Shown here: positions 46,101 to 58,100 of the stretch, piece by piece
Layout: each line of letters begins with the position of its first letter
How positions within the stretch are numbered: position 1 is the stretch's first letter
The notes under the pieces: model-generated
Told to the model about the DNA's origin: nothing
The model's database searches: none
What the model saw: the letters and a program-made list of their open reading frames with translations, nothing else
Translations under genes and position numbers: made by a program
Source: Paracyclopina nana
Taxonomy: Eukaryota; Arthropoda; Copepoda; Cyclopoida; Cyclopettidae
Direction of reading: 5' to 3'
NCBI GenBank assembly: GCA_019096065.1
Contig: JAGUCH010000001.1
Span: 9,424,001 to 9,488,000, forward strand
Length of the DNA: 64,000 bases

Positions 46101-49100
46101 CTTACCGAAGGATTTATAAGAAAAAATAAAGGGATGGCCTATAAGCAGGCACTAAGTGAACATTACCTCAGTAACCGACACTATCCAGAACATTTCAGGG
46201 ACGAACAGCTGCGCCCTACACCAATGCCTCTGGACGCGTTATACGAGAGCCTAATTAGCTTAATGGCTTGCCGCTGGAGACTACACCTCAGAGGCAACCC
46301 AGAAATGGATCACGAGAAATTGGTGGCCATTCCTGAGCAATTCTTAGAGGACCACTGCCAGAATTACTGCGAAACAGACAAGCTTCGAATTAAATCAATT
46401 TTGGCCCTCTCAAACAGCAAAACATAACAAAAAGGCTTGTCAATAAAGGCCAAAGAACACGAAATTGCCGATAAAAATATGAATAAAAAATAAAAGCCTT
46501 ACATGTAACATCAGGACAAATAAACTAATATAGCCTTTCTCATAAAAGTTTGTTGCACAATTGTAGAGAAATTATTAAATTAAAATTATTTCATAATGCA
46601 TAACACTTTTGGACGAGACAGCAGACAGTCTACTCATCACATTCTCTCGCTGCTACAGGAAACTTCGCAGTCTCTTCGCGATCACTATGGAGCCTACAGC
46701 ACAGAAATTAATAGTCAGAACTCCCGAATGGAAAAATACAGCTATACGGCTCATGAAAAAACACTGGATAGACAAAAATCCAATTCCACCCCCAATTGGG
46801 ATGACAAACCTTATGGACCGCGCCATGTTACACGAGCTGGCACGATTCGGCATCGACCAGTACGTACAGCAAGTATGCACGCACAAAGCCTTTGTGACCA
46901 AAACTTTCGAGCGCTTCATTCGCCCGCCGTGGGAAAACGTAATCTCGCGAGACGAGATCGCAGCCTACGACGACTCCTCATTATATGAATTCGACGAGTT
47001 GGTTGGCCTGACCGATGGCATTATTCATGGCCGTAGAGGAGCTGCCTACGACAGGGCCATCAGGCATCATTATCTGCGCAACCAGCACCACCCAGAACAC
47101 TACGTCGACGGAAACGGCCGGCCCACTCCTATGCCGTTTGCACCCCTCTTAGCAAGCGCCTTAGGTCTAATTGCCACACGCTGGGAGAAACAGCTACAGG
47201 GCGACCCACAAGTCGACGACAAAACCTTGTTAATGATTGAGCCCCAAACACTGGACAATTACCATGAGCTTGACAAGATGAGAATTATGGGAATTATGTC
47301 GCTATTTAGGACACAATAAACTAGCACCCACAGCCATAAATATGAATAATAAATATATATATATACATATTAACATTCAGCACACTTTCGCACTCTAGTG
47401 CGATATATAGCTCCCAAATATGGCCACAAATTCGGTTAGGGTGACCAGGTCACCATAACCTCTCACAACCTCAAATAGTCACACACATCACACCAAATCT
47501 GGTTAGGGTGGTGTCCGTGACACCAGTGCGTAAGATGGAAGCCAAAAATAAGACAAAATTTTTTTTTGCCACCCACCCTTTCCGAAGGGGGGGGGGGGGG
47601 AATGCAAGGCATACACACACGGATAGATCAATACGCTTTTTTGCATCAAATACGGTGTTTTATTTAGCAAATCCCAAAACCTTAATCATGACACCCAAAA
47701 ACAACTTTACTTCAGTCACATAAAACCAGATACAGCCGGCTGATTCACCCAACTGAGAGTTCACCCACTATAAAAGGTTAAGCTCAATCAGCAAAGCTCT
47801 CATTCAGCCCAAAAAGCAACCAGCGGAAGGACCGCATTGAGTGCTCTCTCAACGGAGCTATCACGGATCAATCATAGCCAGAGGAAATCTCTCATCAGTT
47901 GCCTCAGTTGAGTCTACCACATCAGCCTTGGAATCTTCAGAAATACGAAAACGCAGCCCAGCGTGCTCAGCAGTTGGCCTTTTACAGAAACCCTATCGTT
48001 GTACAAGACACCGGCCACCTGACAAAAAGAGAAAAATAAACCTCTAAATTAGCACCGCATTGCAACTGTGACTTACCAGATTCACGCACCCGCGCTTGCA
48101 ACCAATGCCAAGCCTACCAAGGGCACAGCTCTCCAAGGGGAACAAATACCATTTCGCAGCAGTTCCAAAACCAACCAGGTATACGCCTATCAGGAAACTT
48201 GCCCATGATGCGGCGGCGCCTCCAAGGGGAACAAAAACCATTTCGCTACACGAGCCGGGCCCACCCAGCCAGCCGCATTGGCCCCTCCCACCGGCCTCGG
48301 CCTCGCCCATCGGCCTAACCCCTCGAACATGCCGGACCACGCCTTCACAGAGAGGCAGGGCCGCCCTCGAAGACCGAGGCGTCCCCACAGCACATTGACG
48401 AGTACAGGCCACAACTATCGAGCCAAACGCAGAGAGGCAAGCGACACGCCCAGTCCCGCCCATCGTCAGCGTGCCCCGCCCTCTCACCACGTCGGCCACC
48501 ACGCCCTCGCCACGAAGATGGAACAGCAGGATAACTATAACTTCGATTTTTATAAAACCACACTCTGTAACGAAAAAGAAAAAATATAACCTGTACTAAT
48601 CACTTTGGTGTAACAAAAACACTTACTTGACTTCCACGGGGACCATTCAATCCGAGAAGAAGCTCGCCGACGGCCACACCCACATTTTGCGCCCGGCCAC
48701 GCCCAGGACCTGACAATGACTAGGTCACACGCGAGCTCCACCCGCCTGATCACCAAGAGGATCATTATAACAGCGATTTTTATAAAATCACATCCTACAA
48801 CAAAATACAATTTGTATATGCGATACTTTCGAAATTAGATTACCTACTAGACTTCTATAGAGTCGTCGATGACCCGCTCCTCGAGTCCCAGAATTCGGAC
48901 GACGAACCGGGACCCCCGGGGCAAGTCATGCGGCTCCAAGTAAAGCTGACTCACCACCGGGAATAAAAACCGCGGCCGCCTCCGAAAAACCCACACGAGG
49001 AACGGCAACCCGAGGTAGATTCGGCATATCAGCCCCGCCGCTACCGTAATTAAGAGGCTGACACAGCCCCAAAAAGCGGCCTAATCAAAGCCCTGGAAAA

Positions 49101-52100
49101 CAGAGCTACCTCAATTAAAAAAGTAAACAAAATTGTCAAATTCCACTCACACTTTCTGGAGCCGCGACAGCCACGGCCGGCGCCGTCGAAGTCGAAGTCG
49201 GTTCAGTCCCACCATAAAACTTTAAATTCAGATAAGTCAGGTTACAAAGCCACGATTTCCCGAACAATTTTACCTCTCGCACTATAAAAGACATTTCAGC
49301 CGCCTCAAGCAAAAATCACAAGTCCAAATAGAGCTACCAGACCGAATTCAACCAAAAGTCCCCGTTCGCAATGCGCAAAAGCCAAAAGGAGCTTAGAACG
49401 CGTCAACTATGACATCTGGTACCTCTGCTAGACAACGCGACCATATATTAGGACTCAGAAAAAGGCCAAAACCGTCCCAGAAACGCCGAAACCGCGAGCT
49501 ACAATATCAAACGAAAGCTAGCAACCCCCAAGTGAAATGTATTTGCCATGATTTATTAAACAAGTAAAATTAAAACTCCATGAACAAATAACTAGGCACG
49601 CAAAACGAGGCTGTAATTACGAATCGGCCTCGCCATCGTCATGAATTTCCACGAGAACCTCAGTTTTGGTGACATCACCAACAGTGTTAGCAGCTTTCGC
49701 GATGGCTTCAAGCGCAACATCAACTTGTCTACCCAAATCATCAAGGATAGCACGCTGGGCCACTGTGCAAAGTGCCCCGTTGACCTTATCATGCAGCGCC
49801 TGCTGCGCTGCCCGATTGCGAGCTTCTATACCCGCAATTAGCCCCTCCACACTTGGACCCGCTACACCCGGGCGTAGCCCACCAGCCTTCGCCACGGGGC
49901 CACCAACAGCTTTTTGGCCCGTTTTAGCCGCTGATCCACACTTCTTACGGCCACTTCTACTCGCATCATCACACGAATCCTCCTGCTTCTCGGCCGACAG
50001 AACTTGAACAGTGCTTGTTCCTCCCCCTCCAACGACCACCTGCTGGAGTTCGACATCATAGGTCACAGGCTCACTCGGGGGAAAACGTCGGTGGTATCGG
50101 TTCAAACACCAATTGTCGAGGCGACGATACCCCCAGATGCAGCCCCAGGCCAATGCCGACAAAATAATCTGCAACAAAAGGCCGAGCATAAGATTGAGCC
50201 CTCAAAAAGGAAGTCAACTAGAACTTACTATGATCCACACACCAAAGGAAATGGTGCCAAAAATGCCAAGTAAATCCACACTTTCGGGTTCAGCTGGCTC
50301 GCCCTTGGGAGCACCCGGGCATCCAGGTGCGGCCTCCGATGAAAACGCAAATTGCGGAGCAGCTGTGGTAAATTGGGCCACCGCTGTAGTCACTTTATCC
50401 ACTATTTCACTGACTGGCAAATCCTATCAAGCATAAATATAAAGCATACAGAATTACTATCAGATCAAAAATCATAAGTAAATAATTAGCATTACTGGAA
50501 AATACAAGTCGACCACTTCGCCCAAATTGAACGACCGCAGTGATTGGAGCACAGCCGATAATTTGGTGCAGGGAAAGGCAGTCCAAAACTGCTCTGCATA
50601 ATATCGGTCTGCCTCAAATTCCTCCCGGCCCAAAGAGAGCTCATAAAGCAGTCGACCAAAGTAATGTCTTACCTCAGTACTGCCCGCCTCTTTCGTAGAC
50701 GGGAGAACGAAACTCATGTCTCGTATATGTGAGCGTACAGGAGCAATACTTCGAGCTTAATGAGAAATAATCACCTTTCTTCCTGGCAGCCACAGATCGC
50801 GCCCTAGATCATCTCCCCCCGCGAAAGACATCGCGCATGCAATATCAATTCAGCAATAAATCAGGGACATCATAAACGCCCCCTTTTAAAAAAGCGGTAG
50901 AGAGAAAAATGTAAACCGGTTTTTGCATCTTGAAAACGAGACTATACAACTGCAAGTCGAGCTCACTCCCCGCAGCGAGGTCACATTTCCTCAACGCAGC
51001 TTTAAGCTCCTCGCGCCGTAAATCAAGCTGACATCAGCATTCAGCTCGAGCACTGATTTCACCACAAATGAAGGGAAAAAATGAATGCAAAATTAACTAA
51101 AATATTGTGATATAAATATACACAATGGGTACATGCACCCTGAAAAAGAGTGAATGGCCCGCTCATAACGTCGCACGCTACGCTTAAAAATCCCGAATTC
51201 ACACTGCTCGAAACAAGACAAGAAACAAGACCATAAATCTTAGAGATGAACACTTACTATGTTAAAACTGCGAGGAAGAAAAACAAGGCAGGGGGACGAA
51301 ATCAAAATTTCCCATGGCCATAAAGCATGAGGAGTTATAACACATTACTTGAGTAAAACTCATGTAACTCGGCCATAAACCACTCAATCATCATCATTAT
51401 TCTTGCTTGTACAGTCTTGCCAGAAAAAAGGGCTTGGCCCCAGGGCAAAAACCCACGCTTTAAAAATAACCGGTTCCCGAGTGCTCAACCCTTTGTGACT
51501 ACAAGGTCACACAGAAATGGGCCAGCCAGAGATGCAGATAAATACAGCTTGCAAAAATGAGAAGGACTCATTCCACTCGCAACCAGCATTGCAGCCAGCA
51601 CTACGACTACGTTAAGCCCCACGAAACGAAATGAGCCAAGATAACCAAGCCGAGACCCCCGGGGTCCCCCTAGGCCCCATGGAAGTCGACCGTAGCGACA
51701 CTCAGGAAACTCCAGCTCAGCCCAATAATGAACGTGAGGTCGACGACGATTCACCCGCGGAACCTGAGCGGCCCACCCTGGAAAAATGGGCACGCGATCT
51801 CGACTACTACTACAGCTTGGAGGAGCTAACCGCGCACCACACTCCTGAGCGCTTTATCGAGGGCCTAATAGCAATAGAAAAAGCCCGACAACCAGTGCAA
51901 AGCCCATTTATTCGCCAATTGAACCTATTAAAAGGTACACTAAAAAGTAACTCTCTTTTATTAACTTGTCATGCTCATTGACACATTATAAATCAGGTCC
52001 CAGGCCAGAAGTTCAGTGGGGCATGCAACTGGAAGCCTGGCCCATGAAAAATGGCGAGCGATATGAGCCATCCTCTTTTCGCCAACCAATACGCATTCGT

Positions 52101-55100
52101 AACTTGGCAAGGTTGACCTTCGAAATCCGCCCCGGAGCAGCTGAAAGCGACGAGATTCCACGAGTAGCCCTAGTTCTTCTGGGCGGAGAAGAGGCTAACC
52201 CATACCCACTGTACAACACAACGGGCAACGCACTTGAGATTCAAGACATGTGTCCAGTATTGAGTCCCACACTGGGCTCCCACTACAAGGTGGCCACCAT
52301 CGGAAACGAAGGCTTGCCCGGCGTCTTCGTAGAAGCACCGGTGCGCAACAGAAAAGTCGACGTTTTGATTAAACTTGACGAGTCTTACGTAGAGCCCTCC
52401 TTATACATCGACCCATCCACCATTGCAGTCCAGATCCTGGTGATCTCGCCTGAGTATCTGGCCAACGGCCTGCTTAGTTTTGGAAGCTTCTTCCCACTCA
52501 AAGTAGACATGCGCTACCAAGCCTGCCCGGAGGTCCAATCCTTCATCGCTCAACTTGAAGAGGAGAACCCCCGCATGGTGCGCTACTTGCAAGGATGTTT
52601 CACCCTGCAGGAGCGCAAAGCCCTACAACAACGTCAGCGAGAATATAAGGAACGTGAGAATAGAGAAAGGACTACTTCACCACCGACAAGCTACGCAGCC
52701 GCTGCCAGAGCCAGTCATCGCCCAGCGCCCTCCAGAAGACCAGAGAGGACCGAGCCCTCGACTCAAATCGAGCGGGAAATCGCGTCCGCGCTTGAACAGC
52801 TCGAGCCCAATAAAAGAGAACGCCTAAAACGGGAGCTGCTCAGCATGGTGAAAAAATAACCCGATGACCTCACTCCACCATTAAAACTTACTGAAACGGC
52901 CCGGACCTCTGCGAGAACAGGATTGCACAATTGCCTTGTACATAACTGTCAACATAAATCCCCATAACATTTTTGAATCAATGCTCACTAACCATAGAAC
53001 TGGCGCCAGCATGAATGAAATAAAAATACTTGCATACCACACAAATGCGCGAATTCTTCCCAGACGCGCACCCGACCAACAAATGCATCCCAAAGATGCA
53101 CTTTTACAGCACAAATGCGCACGCCCGGGACCAGAAAAATGCAGCCTAAAAATGCACTTTTGCAGTATAAATTAGAGGCCCCTTGCACATTGCACTCAGT
53201 TCAACAAGAACAACGTTAAAGGCAACATGAAAGTGTTCACTCACGCAACCGCTTACTTAATACTAGCACTTGCTGACATCTCTGCGCCCGCATTTATTCA
53301 CGAATATGGGCAAGTGACGGAGAATTCAATTTGCATGAACAACTTCGCACTTAGGCCGTACCGTCGACTATATCATGTGCAAGAAGAAGCTGAGATGACA
53401 GTGCTGGACCTTGAACCTTACGCACAAGCATTAACCAAGGTCAGGGCCGAAACGAAAGACTCATTAGTGAAAATACGCCGCCACCCGCAAGATTTAAGCG
53501 TCCCCAGATTCCTGATGGACTACAACAATAAAATAGTAGCCCTGACCAACGGAGACGTGAAAGATTTGGACAAATTGTGCAACAAAAGGATCCCCGGCTT
53601 CGAGGGATTCGAACCCGAGTCAAACGAAGAAATGTCCGAATTCCTACGTAAGGCATTAATCCTACGGTCAGGCTCGGGAAATAAACACACGTTTAATATG
53701 AAGATCGACGTAGTCTTTAAATCCATTGTGACCCTCGATAAAAAACTGGTATTCGAAAACATGGAAGGAGCAGAGCCCAGTGGCACCTATGTCGAGGGCT
53801 TTCCTACACTCACAGTTGAAACAGAGCCACAATTCCCCAGCAAAATCAAGAAAATGACCGTGTTTCCACCCGTCACAGCAGTGCAAGACGCAGTCTGCCA
53901 GCGGAAATATCCTGCCTTGATAAACGACAAGAGTGCATTCAACAAGTTTACCAACACAGTAGACTCTTACCTGAGAAAAATGGAAAGTGCCATCAAAGTC
54001 TTAGGGGAGCTAGCACTCTCCGGGTCAGCCCGCGAGTTCGCGACCAACATGATGAGAAAAGCCAAAAAAGCAACACTACCTGCCGCTCTTCGACAAGCCG
54101 TGCAAATGATAGAAAAAATCTCCAGCATAGTAAAAGTAGGTGGCATCGATAGCGAGGAACTTAACACCCTCATGGGAGGCCTCAAGCTAGTAGCCCAGTT
54201 CAGCAAAGCCATAAAAAGATTAAAGAATGTATATCGCTTTCCATACGCGAACGAAGCAACTGAGGAACTCGATGAAATCAGATACGTGGGAATTGCCAAC
54301 ACTATCGAGGCCAACGATTACATAATCCGAGGGGTAATGCGTCAAGACTCGCGGGATCCTGATCCGGAAACAACTTACCTCATAATTAGCAGAAGCCTGG
54401 ACGGCAAGATTCTCAGGCCCAAATACTTAACACAGTACAAGAAGAAGGCCTACGTGACCAACGAGTTGCCCCACTACACCGATTGCTACGAGGAGGAAGA
54501 CGGGACCATTGTGTGCGAGCCCAACGAGTATCAGCCTATTCCCCAGGAGACATTATGTGCACACAGCCTGTTGGGAAAGGCAATAGATGACCCATTCGAC
54601 GTGTGCGAGCTCCAGCAGCTAGGCGATAACACGCTCACACCCGTGGACTGCGACTTATACACAGGAATTGCAAACGTGGTCAAGGAAACTACCCTCAACC
54701 GCACTTGTGCAGACGACGACACGCAAAAAATCATCTTGGAGCCCGGATCTTACCAAATCAAGTCGAACTGCCAACTGGAACTGAATGATCAAACCATCGG
54801 CGTGCCAGAGATGGCCAAGGAGTCGGACATCGCACAATACATACACAAACTGCCGGAAAAGACCTGGCTCAATATTTTCACTCGATGGGAAGTGTACACC
54901 ACTGTTGCATGCCTCTCAGGAGCCATCGGACTAATACTGGCCTGCATAATCTGGAGAAAGCGACATCAATGCTGTAAAACACGGCCTACTCGCCCAACGA
55001 GACGAAGGGGCTCGCGCGACACCGAAGAGACACGATCACTGCAAACGCGACAACGATATAGCGATAAATTAGCCAACAATTTAACTCCACTTACCACATA

Positions 55101-58100
55101 TCCCTCAATTTCTAGACTAGAATAAACACTGCAACTAACTTCTCATCAGGGAACATCCCCCACGTCCTGTGGCCACCCTTTCTTTTATTTTTTAGGTTAG
55201 TGACCTCGTCATCCAAGGTCACGCTGGACTTGGCCTCCGAGGTCAAAATTGGTTAGGGTGATTGAAGCGTGACATATAGTGGGGCCCGATGAGTGCAGGC
55301 AGCGCGCAGGCAGCTTCGCAGAGGACGAGAGCGAGGGAAGGCGCCGAGCAAGGAACGAGCCGGATCATTGAGGAGTCGCTTGTGGGACGCCATATCGCGA
55401 TGTCCAAATAAGTTGAGCTGTACTTAGTGATTGCAGACTTGAGACCTGGAGGGTCTAAGATAGCAATAAAAGCAGCCTATTGAATAACAAAACAGTGGTT
55501 TTTAGTGAACAAACTCCATCGAGAACTCAGCCTTTCAACCTGAGTTGTTCGCGTAGCGCTGACTTGAAGCCTCAGTTCATCCAGAGGCCTCTCAATTCAG
55601 TAGTGATCCTACGGTGTGGGATATCTCGCCTCTCAAGAGTCTCGTCTCCGGATCTGGAGGTGCATAGACGCTATAGAGCCTTGAGGTCACAAGGGGCCGA
55701 GGAAGAGGCCGATCAGGACTGTCGTACTTGCCAGTCCACGAGGAGACCAGAGTGGTAGACTAGAGAGGTAGAGGCCCCTCGTCTCAAGGGGAAGTCGATC
55801 CAGCCTCAGAGTGCAGAATACGTATTTAGGCCTCTGAGGCCCCGGTCATCCAACCCCTTTCACTTTAGTCCTTGAAGTAGATGAAAAGTTAGATGAGTTT
55901 GAGGAGAGGAACTTGGTCTTATGAACTTTGAGACTAAAGGGCCATCATCCTTACTCATATACTGCCACCACTACACAAAAGCCATTTTTGTTGTTGCTCC
56001 ACAACGGCTTTTCCCGGCTTAAAATTCCACCACCAGGCTTTCGAATAAAGCCTATGGTGATGAGGCCTTCTCATGAAGAATTTCAAGTCCGGTCTATATA
56101 CCATGAACAACTTAAATAACCCTATCTACTGCTCATATGGAGTTATGAGGCAATGACAATTCGGACCAGTAGGTTCAATAGTGTGTTTGTCTAATGTCTC
56201 TATATTCAATGATGATATTTGAACAGGGCTATTATTAAGACTGGTCATAAGGCCAAAGCTGTAAACCTTTTTTGACCTTTCTTTGGCATGTGTGGACCTT
56301 TCTCAGGGAGAAATGGCTCGAGTGAATCGCAAGTTGTTTATGGAAGTTGGTCACGCAACCGAGCCAAACTCAATTTCGTGCAATTTCGAGGCAAAACAGT
56401 AAGGAAGTAATCCAATTACAATCGTGTGCAAAACAGAATTATCCCAATTATCTGCTAACTTTCTATAAGGGGCTGAATCATGAGAGATAAACGATTTGTA
56501 GCCTGGATAGTTTGGAGCAAGGAGACATTTTAATGGTAATCTAATCAGTTCACTACGCGAATAGTTCCGCAGGAAATGCGACACGTTTTTTGTAGCGTCA
56601 GTAATTTTTAGCGGTATCTCTCGCACAAATTCTGGCCAAAGTCTCTTTCATTGGCATTCAATAGGTGCTAACGCCAGCGTTTTCGGAGTAGCAAAGGAGG
56701 TCACTTTTTCTCTCTCCCATCCTGAACTGCGCACCCATTTTTGCTCAATTTTCAATGATAGTTTCTATCAGAAACTACATATTTCGAGCATAATGTGCGA
56801 CAATTTGGCCACAGCAAAAAAGTCCTTTTGAAGAAAGTTGGCAAACTTCAAAATCTGGTTTTAAACTTTTTTTCTGCTGGTGTGACATCTTTTGTTGAAA
56901 TCGAGTAAAATTCTACATTTTTGGTGGCAAAGAGAAGCGCGTGGTTTGCTGTAAATTAATCAAGCGTCTTGAGTAAGCTTGCTTTCCAGGGAAAGCTGTC
57001 ATCTAGCTACAGCAAAATTGAATGCGGCACTTCTGCAGAAGAGACAACTTTTGAAGTTTTGTCCCAATACTCGAAAGAGAAGGAACTTTTACAGTTGCCT
57101 AGATGAACCTCCAGTAGGCCTTAAGGCCAAAATTAGGCGATACACCACAATAGCCCGAAAAAGTAAAGAAACTCCTCCCCACCACAATAAATTGATCTCT
57201 CCAGTTTGCTACCATATCTACTTGTGTGCAGACTTAAAAACTTGATTCATAAAAAATGATTCAAATGTACTAGAATCCCTTTTTCCCTGTGTGCTTTTTC
57301 CCCTATAGGCCTCAATTTAGAATGTACCAATTTGTGGTATATATTCAGTGGTAAACTTTATGGGACAGGTGTTGTTGCCAATCTGTGGCCACATTTGCAT
57401 TTCTTGGGGAAATGCATTGGATGAGTACATCACTTGAAATTAATCACAGCAAACCGAGTCTCCAATTTTCAGTTCCACTCGATGCTACTGAGTGAAAATA
57501 ATTTAGGGTATAATTCCGGTTCACCAGTTCAACACCTTAGTATACAGCGTCATGGTTATATTTTGTAAGTCAACAAGTATGGAGCGAGGCCTTGAATTAT
57601 ACCATGCGCGCGATAGCTCAATTTTCCACCAGATTATACCATATGGTACAGAGTGTGCCATAATAAATGCAAATATTTAGTATAGGCTTACCATGCACAG
57701 TGAGGTAAACCAGTTGAGTTCTGTGTGGCGTCGTAGAGATTTGGCATCCATAAACGCCGGAGTCTGACGTCCGTGGATCTTTGAGCCTCACGATCCAATC
57801 ATCCGTATGTGGTGAATGGAAGGCCTCAAATCGGAGGTCGGTCGTGTATGTGTAACGGCCCACAGTCAGGAGACTCGTGTCTTTATACCGTATCCATGAA
57901 ACCTGGAAAAAGAACCATGCCGAATATTACAGCTACTAATCAGAAACGGAGCCAAAAAAGGCAGCCATTTTTTGCCATTTTGAAGCATACGCTCAAATTT
58001 GTTAGGGCTCCATTGAGTCTCAAATGAAACGTTTCATTGCCACAACTTGGACTTCCTGCGGAAAGTTCGCCTCGAAAACTTGCTCCAGCTAGCTTAATGG

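Larger units (their letters stand above)
33127..55862 (+). mobile_element. Giant (22.7 kb) Ty3/gypsy-type LTR retroelement with env-like and accessory genes
   Basis: A complete element bounded by 600-bp LTRs (33127-33726 and 55263-55862) with TG...CA ends and a CTTT target duplication (33123-33126 and 55863-55866). Order: LTR, primer site, 2-kb leader, gag, pol (PR-RT-RH-IN), two DUF5662-like genes, an opposite-strand spliced gene block, a spliced sense gene, an env-like gene, LTR. RT features (TVDYASGF, IPMGLALSP, YVDD, LGHI) and the 4-bp duplication fit Ty3/gypsy-like (Metaviridae) elements rather than BEL/Pao. Typical gypsy elements are 5-10 kb. The LTRs differ at one site by eye and the large frames are intact, so the insertion is recent. 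It lies antisense in an intron of the dpr-like gene. Confidence 0.95.

Noticed and set aside
46596..46988. 130-codon plus-strand frame
   Set aside because: Overlaps the DUF5662-like copy 2 in another frame; composition is that of a shadow.
33127..55862. BEL/Pao classification
   Set aside because: YVDD occurs in both groups, but the 4-bp target duplication and the RT/RNase H connection (LGHI, then FVGLTNW) fit Ty3/gypsy better.
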